NCBI GenBank assembly: GCA_964459305.1
Contig: CAYWNA010000031.1
Span: forward strand, 1-64,000
From: CAYWNA01 sp964459305
GTDB lineage: Bacteria; Planctomycetota; Planctomycetia; Pirellulales; Pirellulaceae
DNA: 64,000 nt
Reading direction: 5' to 3'
Shown: piece by piece, positions 34,223 to 41,829 of the stretch
Numbering within the stretch: position 1 is the stretch's first letter
How the letters are laid out: each line of letters starts with the position of its first letter
Program-made: the position numbers and the translations under genes
The notes under the pieces: model-generated
The model's input: only the letters and a program-made list of their open reading frames with translations
Told to the model about the DNA's origin: nothing
The model's database searches: none

Positions 34223-36370
34223 GTGGACATTCCCAGGATATTGCACCAAACATGGAAAGACAGCCGCGTGCCTGACGCGTTTGCGGACTATGTCGCGTCC
34301 TGGAAAGGGAACCATCCGGATTGGGAATACCGTCTATGGACTGACGAAGACAATCGGCAGTTCATTGCCCGGTACTACTCGTGGTTCCTGTATACTTACG
34401 ATGGGTATCCGAGGCCGATCCAGCGCGCGGACGCGATTCGCTATTTCATCCTCCACAAGTACGGCGGGCTGTACGTTGATCTCGACTTTCTGTCTTGCAC
34501 ACCGATCGACCCGCTTCTCAGTGGGCGCCAGTGTGTTCTCGGGGTGGAGCCACCGAAACACTGTCGCCAGTTTGGAGTTCGGGAACTCGTTTGTAACGCG
34601 TTGATGGCGGCCGTGCCTGGTCATCCGTTCTTCGAGACCGTGATCCGCCGGTTGCCCGAGTTTGTGGATCACGTTCAGTGCAAGCAACCGGTTCTGAGCA
34701 GTACCGGTCCATTGATGCTTACTCACGTCTACGAAGACTCTCCGGACAAGCACTCAATGGATGTGTTTCCCTCGCGATATTTCTATCCGCTGACGCTTCA
34801 CCAAGCGACCGAGTTCCGTCTCACCGGAAGAACCCATGTGGACGTGTCCCATTCCATCGCGATTCATCTCTATTACGGCACCTGGTGGAAGGCAAGTTGG
34901 TGGGACCTTCCGCGCCGAATTGGCTACACTGTTGCCACCGCGGCGCGTTCTTGTATGGGATATGCGAGGAAGCTCCGCTCGCCAGCGGGAAACGCATCTC
35001 AGTCGACGGACAATGAGTCAGCCGTGGGCATCCACGCCGCGGCGACGAAAACTGGCATGACATGCCACGCACGATCCTCCGCATGGCACTCGCCGATGGC
35101 AATACCCATGTCCGATGGCGAACAAGCATCGCGAGCCGCAAACGTCGATCGGATCTTGCTTGATTGCACAAGCTCTAGCCGGTCGGGCATCAACACCGGA
35201 ATCCAACGAGCGGTACGGAACATCGCAAAGGAAGGACCTCACGTGGGTCGAGAATACGGCGTCGAGGTTCAACCCGTCGTCTTGCGCTATGGCCGATTCC
35301 ATAGTGTTCAGTGGCCAGCGGCAGAGCCAATGCCCTCAGCTGGGGCCAGGCTCGTAGGTCGCTGGGCAGCAAAGCTGCGCCCGCCAAAGCCTGGTGCGTC
35401 CATTCAGTTTGGCCTCGGCGACGTCCTCCTGTCTGCTGATTGCTCCTGGGAATACGGGTTCTGGGATGCGGCACGACGCGCACAACTCGGGGGCACCCAA
35501 GTTGCGACAGTGATTCATGACCTGATTCCGCTGACCCATCCAGACACGGTTGTTCCGAAGTACGCCAAGGTGTTCAGGAAGTGGGTTAACGAGACACTAA
35601 CATACGGGGACTTCTTCATTGCTGTCTCGACTACGGTTCGCGATCAAGTGGCCTCGTACGCCAGACGCCACTTCCCCGAACGCGACTGGGACCGAGTCAC
35701 CTTCACTTCGTTTCATCACGGAACTGTCCTGGATCAACGAGCCAGCACCAGCAACATTCGCCGCGAGTTGCGGCAGGCGCTGACGGGCAGCGGCCCGGAT
35801 CGGACGACGTACCTGACCGTCGGAACGATCGAACCCAAGAAGAATCACCACTATCTACTTGACGCGTTCGAACAGGTTTGGCAGCGACATCCCGATGTCC
35901 GGTTATGCGTTGTCGGAATGATCGGCTGGAAGACGCGCGACATCGTACGGAGGATCACACGAGATCCGCGGTTCGGCCGTCGTTTGTTTATGTTCAACGA
36001 TCTTAACGACAGCGAGTTGGATTATGCGTACCGCCATGCGAAAGCCTTGGTAATTCCCTCACTTGTCGAAGGATTTGGCTTGCCGTTAGTCGAAGCCCTG
36101 CAACATCGACTGCCGGTACTGGCGAGCGACATCCCGATCTTCCACGAGGTCGGGGGAGACTACTGTCGCTACTTCGATCTGAGTCGCTGCGACTCGCTCG
36201 CCGACCTGGTGGTTGCGATTCAATCCCAGGCCGACCTTCCGCCGATTCGCGCGCCGGAGGAGTACACGCCACAAACATGGGAACAAAGTGTCCGTGTCTT
36301 GCTGGCGAAGTGTCTTCGAGCTTGTCGCCACAACCTACCATCGGAGCAGGTTCTGATGCGGGCCGCGTAA
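34223..36370 (+). CDS. Two-domain glycosyltransferase: GT32-type plus GT4-type
   Basis: 715 aa from the GTG at 34223 (AAGGA 10 nt upstream; the product opens VDIPRILHQTWK as in GT32 proteins). Residues 1-260 are GT32-like with the metal-binding DLD at about 86-88 in YGGLYVDLDFLSC. A linker of about 60 residues follows. Residues about 315-700 are GT4-like: RILLDCTSSSRSGINTGIQR, HDLIPLTHPD, YLTVGTIEPKKNHHYLLDAF, and the nucleotide-sugar motif PSLVEGFGLPLVEALQ. It would add two sugars in sequence to a lipid-linked or surface glycan at the cytosolic face. No membrane segment is seen. Confidence 0.85.
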   Translation: MDIPRILHQTWKDSRVPDAFADYVASWKGNHPDWEYRLWTDEDNRQFIARYYSWFLYTYDGYPRPIQRADAIRYFILHKYGGLYVDLDFLSCTPIDPLLSGRQCVLGVEPPKHCRQFGVRELVCNALMAAVPGHPFFETVIRRLPEFVDHVQCKQPVLSSTGPLMLTHVYEDSPDKHSMDVFPSRYFYPLTLHQATEFRLTGRTHVDVSHSIAIHLYYGTWWKASWWDLPRRIGYTVATAARSCMGYARKLRSPAGNASQSTDNESAVGIHAAATKTGMTCHARSSAWHSPMAIPMSDGEQASRAANVDRILLDCTSSSRSGINTGIQRAVRNIAKEGPHVGREYGVEVQPVVLRYGRFHSVQWPAAEPMPSAGARLVGRWAAKLRPPKPGASIQFGLGDVLLSADCSWEYGFWDAARRAQLGGTQVATVIHDLIPLTHPDTVVPKYAKVFRKWVNETLTYGDFFIAVSTTVRDQVASYARRHFPERDWDRVTFTSFHHGTVLDQRASTSNIRRELRQALTGSGPDRTTYLTVGTIEPKKNHHYLLDAFEQVWQRHPDVRLCVVGMIGWKTRDIVRRITRDPRFGRRLFMFNDLNDSELDYAYRHAKALVIPSLVEGFGLPLVEALQHRLPVLASDIPIFHEVGGDYCRYFDLSRCDSLADLVVAIQSQADLPPIRAPEEYTPQTWEQSVRVLLAKCLRACRHNLPSEQVLMRAA

Positions 36371-36881
36371 ACTGTGTAATTGGCAAGTTGGGAGATCAAA
36401 CCTACACAATCCAGACACGCTGAAAATGTGCCCCACATACTGCCTCGACGCCTCCTACCCGGTTTCTCAGCACGCTTCATCTTCCTGTCTTCATCGATGT
36501 AGCCGCCCAGGGAAACACACGTCCGAAATCGCGTGGTCTCAGCAGCTAGCATGAGGTTACCGGGAACTCTGGCGATGTCGGCAATAATCTTGAACTTGCG
36601 TCTCGCCCTTCCTAGAGGGAAGTTGAGTATTGTTCTGAATCTCGAAAGCGGAACACCCGATAAGACCGATACAACTGATAGAATCTACTTTCCGCCAAGT
36701 TGGGCAGGCCCTGGTTTGGAGCCTCCCATTGGACTAGCTCATCGTGGGGCGACGGCTGCCAGACTCGCTCGTTCCTTTATGTCCACGAGCGCGTCGACGG
36801 TGTTGAGGTCGAAAACCGACAGTACGACGCTATGCCCAGACCCGGCCGAGGAAATCTCCCGTCCGATGTCCGTAGACTCGA
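36371..36881. other. 511-bp intergenic region before the ABC exporter operon
   Basis: Open frames here look like chance and have no recognisable domains. The stretch around 36655-36690 (acccgataagaccgatacaactgatag) is AT-richer than its surroundings and could be promoter sequence. No hairpin or repeat arm was recognised. Confidence 0.4.
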
Positions 36882-37793
36882 ATGAATCGAGTCAACCGCA
36901 AAACGAAAATGATAATCAAATCGCAAGTGATGGAAATCTCGAAAACGCTACCCGTCACCGTCTACACGCCCCAATCCGATCTTCGCGATTTGAGAACCTT
37001 GTTCGGCGACATGTGGCGGGATCTGTGCGCGTCGCGCGAATTGGCCTGGCGCCTGTTCGTACGGAACATCACGGCCGGATACCGGCAAACCTTCATGGGG
37101 TATTTTTGGGCCATTATGCCGCCGTTGGGGACGACCGGACTGTGGGTCTATCTGAACTCGCAAAAGGTGTTGACTGTGCAGCAGCCGGATATTCCTTATC
37201 CGATTTACGTGTTGACCGGTACGGTTCTCTGGAGCACGTTCGTCGAAGCGCTGCATAGTCCGATGGGAATGGTCAACGAGTCGCGCGGGATGCTTGCCAA
37301 GGTAAACTTCCCACGAGAGGCGCTGCTGCTGACCGGTTTCTACCAGGTCGTCTGGTCGCTTCTGATTAGAATCGTGATCCTTGGCGGAGTCTTTCTCTGC
37401 TACGGCGTGGTTCCGACGATGCCGGTTCTGTTGGTCGCGGTCGTGTGCACCTTCGGGATGATCCTGTTTGGCATGATGCTTGGGTTGCTGCTAACGCCCG
37501 TTTCGCTGCTGTTCGGCGATATCGGCCACGCACTGGCGGGGGCAGCGCAGATTTGGATGTACCTGACGCCCGTCGTTTACGTCGCGCCTCAATCCGGGCT
37601 GGCCGCCACCCTCTGCCGCTGGAACCCGATGACCCATCTGCTGGTCATGACTCGCGATCTTCTGACCATGGGAACACTGACGCATTGGGAACCGTCGCTG
37701 GTGATCCTGTCCGCTACCATGGCGATGCTGCTGGTCGGCTGGGTGCTTTACCGGATCGCCATGCCCCATTTGATCGAGCGTTTCTGCGCATAA
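36882..37793 (+). CDS. ABC-2 type polysaccharide exporter permease (Wzm-like)
   Basis: 303 aa. The amphipathic N-terminus (SRELAWRLFVRNITAGYRQTFMG) followed by YFWAIMPPLGTTGLWVYL is characteristic of ABC-2 permeases that export O-antigen, teichoic acid or capsule. Six or so membrane segments are visible (YVLTGTVLWSTF, LLIRIVILGGVFLCYGV, LLVAVVCTFGMILFGMMLGL, LAGAAQIWMYLTPVVYV, VILSATMAMLLVGWVLY). The start is uncertain: ATGs at 36882, 36909 and 36930 are in frame and none has a strong ribosome binding site. Its ATPase partner follows after 48 bp. Confidence 0.88.
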   Translation: MNRVNRKTKMIIKSQVMEISKTLPVTVYTPQSDLRDLRTLFGDMWRDLCASRELAWRLFVRNITAGYRQTFMGYFWAIMPPLGTTGLWVYLNSQKVLTVQQPDIPYPIYVLTGTVLWSTFVEALHSPMGMVNESRGMLAKVNFPREALLLTGFYQVVWSLLIRIVILGGVFLCYGVVPTMPVLLVAVVCTFGMILFGMMLGLLLTPVSLLFGDIGHALAGAAQIWMYLTPVVYVAPQSGLAATLCRWNPMTHLLVMTRDLLTMGTLTHWEPSLVILSATMAMLLVGWVLYRIAMPHLIERFCA

Positions 37794-37841
37794 AAAAGGA
37801 AAACGCGTTCGAACAACGGTGAGAGAGAGGGGGGAACGGCC

Positions 37842-39113
37842 GTGGCCGATGAGATTTTGGTCCAATGCGAAAACGTGTCGAAGAAGTTCTGCCGCAGCCT
37901 GAAGCGGTCGCTCTGGTACGGTCTGTGCGATATCGCGTCGGAACTGAATCCCCGCCGGGGCCAGCGAGACATCGTCGAAAACGAGTATCGCTCCGAGCTT
38001 CGGCGCCGTGAGTTCTGGGCCGTCGACGACGTCTCCTTCGAATTGCGACGCGGCGAGTCGCTTGGATTGATCGGGCGGAACGGCGCGGGCAAGAGCACGC
38101 TGCTGAAACTGCTCACCGGCTTGATCAAGCCGGATCGCGGGCGGATCTGCATGCGCGGACGGATCGGCGCGCTGATCGAGCTGAACACCGGGTTTAACGC
38201 TATCCTGACCTGCCGCGAAAACGTCTACGTCTACGGTTCGATCCTGGGCTTTTCCAGGATGGAGATCGACCAAAAGTACGACGCAATCGTCGATTTCGCC
38301 GAACTGCACGACTTCATGGAAGCGCCGTTCCAAAGCCTCAGTTCCGGGATGAAGGTGCGGCTCGGGTTCGCCGTGGCCGCTCAGATGGAGCCGGACATCC
38401 TGATCATCGACGAGGTGCTGGCCGTCGGCGACGTTCAGTTCCGGACCAAGTGCATCAACGCCGTTGTGGAAATATCGAAAGAAGCGGCCGTTATCTTCGT
38501 TTCACACTCGATGCCCCAGGTCGGCCGGCTCTGTTCCGATGTCGTCCTGATGTCGAAAGGCCAAGCCGTCTTCCAAGGCCCGACGAGCCGTGGGATCGAA
38601 CGATATTACAGGGAGTGCGACTCGGACACCCTGGCCGCAGTTTCGGGAATGGACGCGGTCGTCGTGTCCGATTTCCGGATTTACGTCGACAACGAAGAGG
38701 TCGTGCCGCGGGACGAGCGGTACACGATCCGATCGGGTGGTCGATTCACCCTCGACTTCGCGCACCGGATTCCGCCGACGGTTCGGTGTTTCTGGTCGCA
38801 TTTCGCGCTGATCGACATGGAACAGCGAAGCGTCGCCCAGTGTTTTTCCCGGGCCGCGCGACCGGTCTTCGAAAACTCTGGCGAGGGCCGGGTCCGCGTG
38901 ACGATCGACCAGTTGCCGCTGGCCTCGGGCGTTTACCGGATCTTCCTCAACCTGGTCGACGGCCAGCGGGAAGCCGGGTTCGGATCGATCCTGTACCATG
39001 CGGAAAATCTATTGACGCTCGAAGTGGTCGGCAACGATACGATCGGGCACGCGCCGGTCCACCTGCCGGGCGAGTGGTCCACCGTCGTGGCGGGCCGCCG
39101 GGCGACCGCGTGA
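37842..39113 (+). CDS. ABC exporter ATPase with C-terminal glycan-recognition domain (Wzt-like)
   Basis: 423 aa from a GTG preceded by GAGAGGGGGGAAC. The nucleotide-binding domain has Walker A GRNGAGKSTLL, signature LSSGMKVRLGFAVA, Walker B DILIIDEVLAVGD and the switch His in VSHSM. The long N-terminal insertion (SLKRSLWYGLCDI, ELNPRRGQRDI) is typical of the Wzt/TagH/KpsT subgroup. Residues about 265-415 form a beta-rich extension comparable to the Wzt C-terminal domain, which in O-antigen systems reads the chain-terminating modification of the glycan. With the permease it should export a finished, end-modified polysaccharide across the inner membrane. Confidence 0.9.
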   Translation: MADEILVQCENVSKKFCRSLKRSLWYGLCDIASELNPRRGQRDIVENEYRSELRRREFWAVDDVSFELRRGESLGLIGRNGAGKSTLLKLLTGLIKPDRGRICMRGRIGALIELNTGFNAILTCRENVYVYGSILGFSRMEIDQKYDAIVDFAELHDFMEAPFQSLSSGMKVRLGFAVAAQMEPDILIIDEVLAVGDVQFRTKCINAVVEISKEAAVIFVSHSMPQVGRLCSDVVLMSKGQAVFQGPTSRGIERYYRECDSDTLAAVSGMDAVVVSDFRIYVDNEEVVPRDERYTIRSGGRFTLDFAHRIPPTVRCFWSHFALIDMEQRSVAQCFSRAARPVFENSGEGRVRVTIDQLPLASGVYRIFLNLVDGQREAGFGSILYHAENLLTLEVVGNDTIGHAPVHLPGEWSTVVAGRRATA

Positions 39114-39165
39114 TCGTACGGGATGGGACAGATCGACATCGGAACGGACAACCAAAAGGAACACC

Positions 39166-40008
39166 ATGTCGATCAAACAACGCGCGCGAAACTGGCTCGC
39201 GCGGAAAATCCGCATCGACCCCGGCTCCGCGCCGCCGGACCTGGAAGCGTTGACCGGGTATCGGGTCGAACCGCTCGATCGGCTCGATCCGCGGGACGTG
39301 GTAATCGTCGGATTCCCCAAGTCGGGGAACACCTGGTTCCAGCACCTGATTTGCGGCTTGGCGTATGGGATTTCGGCCCGACAGGCCACGCACGAGATGA
39401 TCAACCTCCTGGCGCCGGACATCCATCTCCGTCCTTGCTTCATCCGGCTCCATACGCCGATGTACTTCAAGTCGCACCACCTGCCGCGGCCGGAATACCG
39501 GCGCGTGATTCACCTGGTGCGGGACGGTCGTGACGTGGCCGTTTCGTACTTTCGTCATGTCCAAAGAGAATGCGGCGACTTGGAGTCGATTCGCGGCCTG
39601 TGGAACCATCCGGCGGCGACGGGGTTCGGGCGTTGGGACCGGCATGTGACCGCGTGGTTGGACAACCCGCACGACCCGGACCTGATCCGGGTCCGGTACG
39701 AGGACCTGCTGGCCGATCCCCACGACGAGTTGAAGCGGGTGCTCGCTTTTTGCGGACTCGAATGTCCCGACGCGCATCTCGATTGGGTGATCAACGAGTG
39801 CGCGTTCGGCTCGCTGCAAAAAAAGGAGCGAACCATCGGTTACCGCCGCGAGGGACTCAAGTTTCACGACGAGAGCCAGTCGTTTTTCCGCCGTGGCATC
39901 GCTGGGGCTTATAAAGACGAAATGCCCAGGGATTACCTTCGGGAATTCCTGGCGTATTCCGCCGACGCGCTCCGTCGGCTCGGCTACCCGGTGGATCGAG
40001 AACATTAG
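39166..40008 (+). CDS. PAPS-dependent sulfotransferase (surface-glycan type)
   Basis: 280 aa. The 5'-phosphosulfate loop is GFPKSGNTWFQHL (about 49-61) and the 3'-phosphate motif is VRDGRDVAVSYF. The C-terminal segment YRREGLKFHDESQSFFRRG contains a relative of the PAPS-binding RxGxxG loop. It would transfer sulfate to a hydroxyl of a carbohydrate in the cytosol. The 52-bp gap after the Wzt-like ATPase and shared direction suggest one operon, so the exported polymer is probably sulfated. Confidence 0.88.
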   Translation: MSIKQRARNWLARKIRIDPGSAPPDLEALTGYRVEPLDRLDPRDVVIVGFPKSGNTWFQHLICGLAYGISARQATHEMINLLAPDIHLRPCFIRLHTPMYFKSHHLPRPEYRRVIHLVRDGRDVAVSYFRHVQRECGDLESIRGLWNHPAATGFGRWDRHVTAWLDNPHDPDLIRVRYEDLLADPHDELKRVLAFCGLECPDAHLDWVINECAFGSLQKKERTIGYRREGLKFHDESQSFFRRGIAGAYKDEMPRDYLREFLAYSADALRRLGYPVDREH

Positions 40009-40050
40009 GAACGACATGCCGTCCGACGCGGCACAATTTGGGAGTTACCG

Positions 40051-41829
40051 ATGACACCTACGGTTCGATTGGCCTGTTTTGGCGATTCGCTGACCGACGA
40101 GTATTTCTCGTATCTTGAAGGGGAACTGGCGCGGCGCCATCCGCAGCGCCGGTTCGAATTGCTCGCGCACGCGGTCCGTGGCGAGACGGCGGTCGACGGA
40201 CTCGCGCGGCTTGACGCAGTGACCGCCGACCGACCCGACGTGACGGCACTTTATTTCGGGATGAACGACCAGGAACGCGGGGTCGGGGCGTTACAGTTCG
40301 CCGACACGATGAGGCAGATCATTGACGTACTGTATCAGGCTGGCTCCGAAGTCCTGCTGTTGACGCTCAATCCGGTGGCGGGGCATGCGGAATCGGCGAC
40401 GAACCGTCGCATCGCCGGTTTCAACAACATCCTTCGCGAACTGGCCTATGAAACGCACGTCCGCTGCGTCGATATCGAAAAGGAGTGGGCTGAAACATTC
40501 TCCCAGGCCGAGGAGGGACTTCGAGACGGATGTCACCCCAACGAGGCGGGCGCCGCGCTCTTCTGCCGCGAAATCGCCCGCGTCGTCCAGCGGCGGAGCC
40601 GGATCATCCTTTGGCAATACAACGGCAATCCGGCCCAGTGCAACTACCATTGCGAGTATTGCTCCTACGATTCGGGCAAGCTCCAGGTCGGGCATCATTT
40701 CCAGCGCGAGACCGACGATTGGCGCCGCGCGTTCGAGCAGGCGTTCGGCGCACACCGGCACTTGGTCTTCTACTTTGGGCACGGCGAACCGATGGTCGGC
40801 AAACGCTGGTTTGACGTGGTCGAAATGATCGGCTCGCAGCCGAACTGGGAAATGCGCGTCATCACGAACCTCTCGCCCGCGTTGGATCCGTTGCTCGATT
40901 CTCGGGTCGCCCGCGAAGGCCGATTGAACATCAACGCCTCCTTCCACCCGACCCAAGTCTCCAAGGAGCGCTTCCGGAAGAAACTGGTCCAGTGTCGCGA
41001 ACAGGGGATCGAAGTCCCGGTGGTTTACGTCCTTTGGCCTCCGTTTTTCGAACGGTTCGAGGAAGATCTCGCCTATTTCGACGAGATGAACTTTCTGGTC
41101 CATCCTAGGCGGTTCCGGGGCGTGTGGAACGGTCGGGAATATCCCCAGGCTTATACGGAAACCCAGCGCCAGCTACTGGCCCGGTACATGGACGCCGCGT
41201 CGATCAAACTGCAATTGTCGAACGAATGCAGCGCCGGAAAACCGACATGGACCGGCGTCGATTTTTGCATCGTGGACAACAAGGGAAACGTCGGCTATTG
41301 CGACGACTACCGGACCGACGCACACCATTTCGGGAACATCTTCGCTGGGAACGTTCGAATGTACCTGCATCCGCATCCGTTTCCCGATGTGGACGCCTCG
41401 GATGGGACTATCGACGGAGTGGCCAATTTCTGCGAGTTGGAATTTGACCAAATCGAAGGAAACCACATCGCGCACGCGGCCGCCCAGGGAAACGTCTATC
41501 GCCGCGAGGACGGGACGATCTGTTACGGGAACGCGGACCTGGACTTCGACGATCCGGCCGTCCGGGCCGAGTACCGGTTCCCGGCGCGGAACCTGCGCGA
41601 CGCCCGGGCCATCCTGGTCTTCCGCGGCGAAACCTCCCACAGTCGCCTGCGGAGATTGGCGGAGGCGATGTTCCCCGAGCGGTTCAACTACCGCTCCGGC
41701 TTCTCCGTGGCGGCATTCGTCAAGCACGTGGCGCGGGGCGGGCTCAAACGGGTCCCGCTGATCGGCCCCGCTTCCGTTTCGCTGCATCGCCTTGTGCGGG
41801 GCTCCCTCACTCCAAGGACGCAGAGCTGA
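40051..41829 (+). CDS. SGNH hydrolase/acyltransferase domain fused to a radical-SAM domain
   Basis: 592 aa. Residues 1-180 are an SGNH fold with a full set of blocks: ACFGDSLTD (Ser13), YFGMNDQE (Asn72) and RDGCHPNEAG (Asp159, His162). Residues about 185-470 are a radical-SAM domain: the cluster motif CNYHCEYC (Cys197, Cys201, Cys204; Cx3Cx2C) followed by HGEPMVG and NINASFHP. Later cysteines (393, 406, 417, 461) around DFCIVDNKGNVGYCDDY resemble an auxiliary-cluster SPASM-type region. No signal peptide. Radical chemistry on a sugar or glycan precursor combined with ester transfer or hydrolysis is a reasonable reading, but the substrate is unknown. The stop codon overlaps the next start by 1 nt. 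Confidence 0.8.
   Translation: MTPTVRLACFGDSLTDEYFSYLEGELARRHPQRRFELLAHAVRGETAVDGLARLDAVTADRPDVTALYFGMNDQERGVGALQFADTMRQIIDVLYQAGSEVLLLTLNPVAGHAESATNRRIAGFNNILRELAYETHVRCVDIEKEWAETFSQAEEGLRDGCHPNEAGAALFCREIARVVQRRSRIILWQYNGNPAQCNYHCEYCSYDSGKLQVGHHFQRETDDWRRAFEQAFGAHRHLVFYFGHGEPMVGKRWFDVVEMIGSQPNWEMRVITNLSPALDPLLDSRVAREGRLNINASFHPTQVSKERFRKKLVQCREQGIEVPVVYVLWPPFFERFEEDLAYFDEMNFLVHPRRFRGVWNGREYPQAYTETQRQLLARYMDAASIKLQLSNECSAGKPTWTGVDFCIVDNKGNVGYCDDYRTDAHHFGNIFAGNVRMYLHPHPFPDVDASDGTIDGVANFCELEFDQIEGNHIAHAAAQGNVYRREDGTICYGNADLDFDDPAVRAEYRFPARNLRDARAILVFRGETSHSRLRRLAEAMFPERFNYRSGFSVAAFVKHVARGGLKRVPLIGPASVSLHRLVRGSLTPRTQS

Noticed and set aside
36533..37258. Plus-strand open frame of 241 codons before and within the Wzm-like permease
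   Set aside because: The overlapping permease frame has strong membrane-protein features; this one has none and no ribosome binding site.
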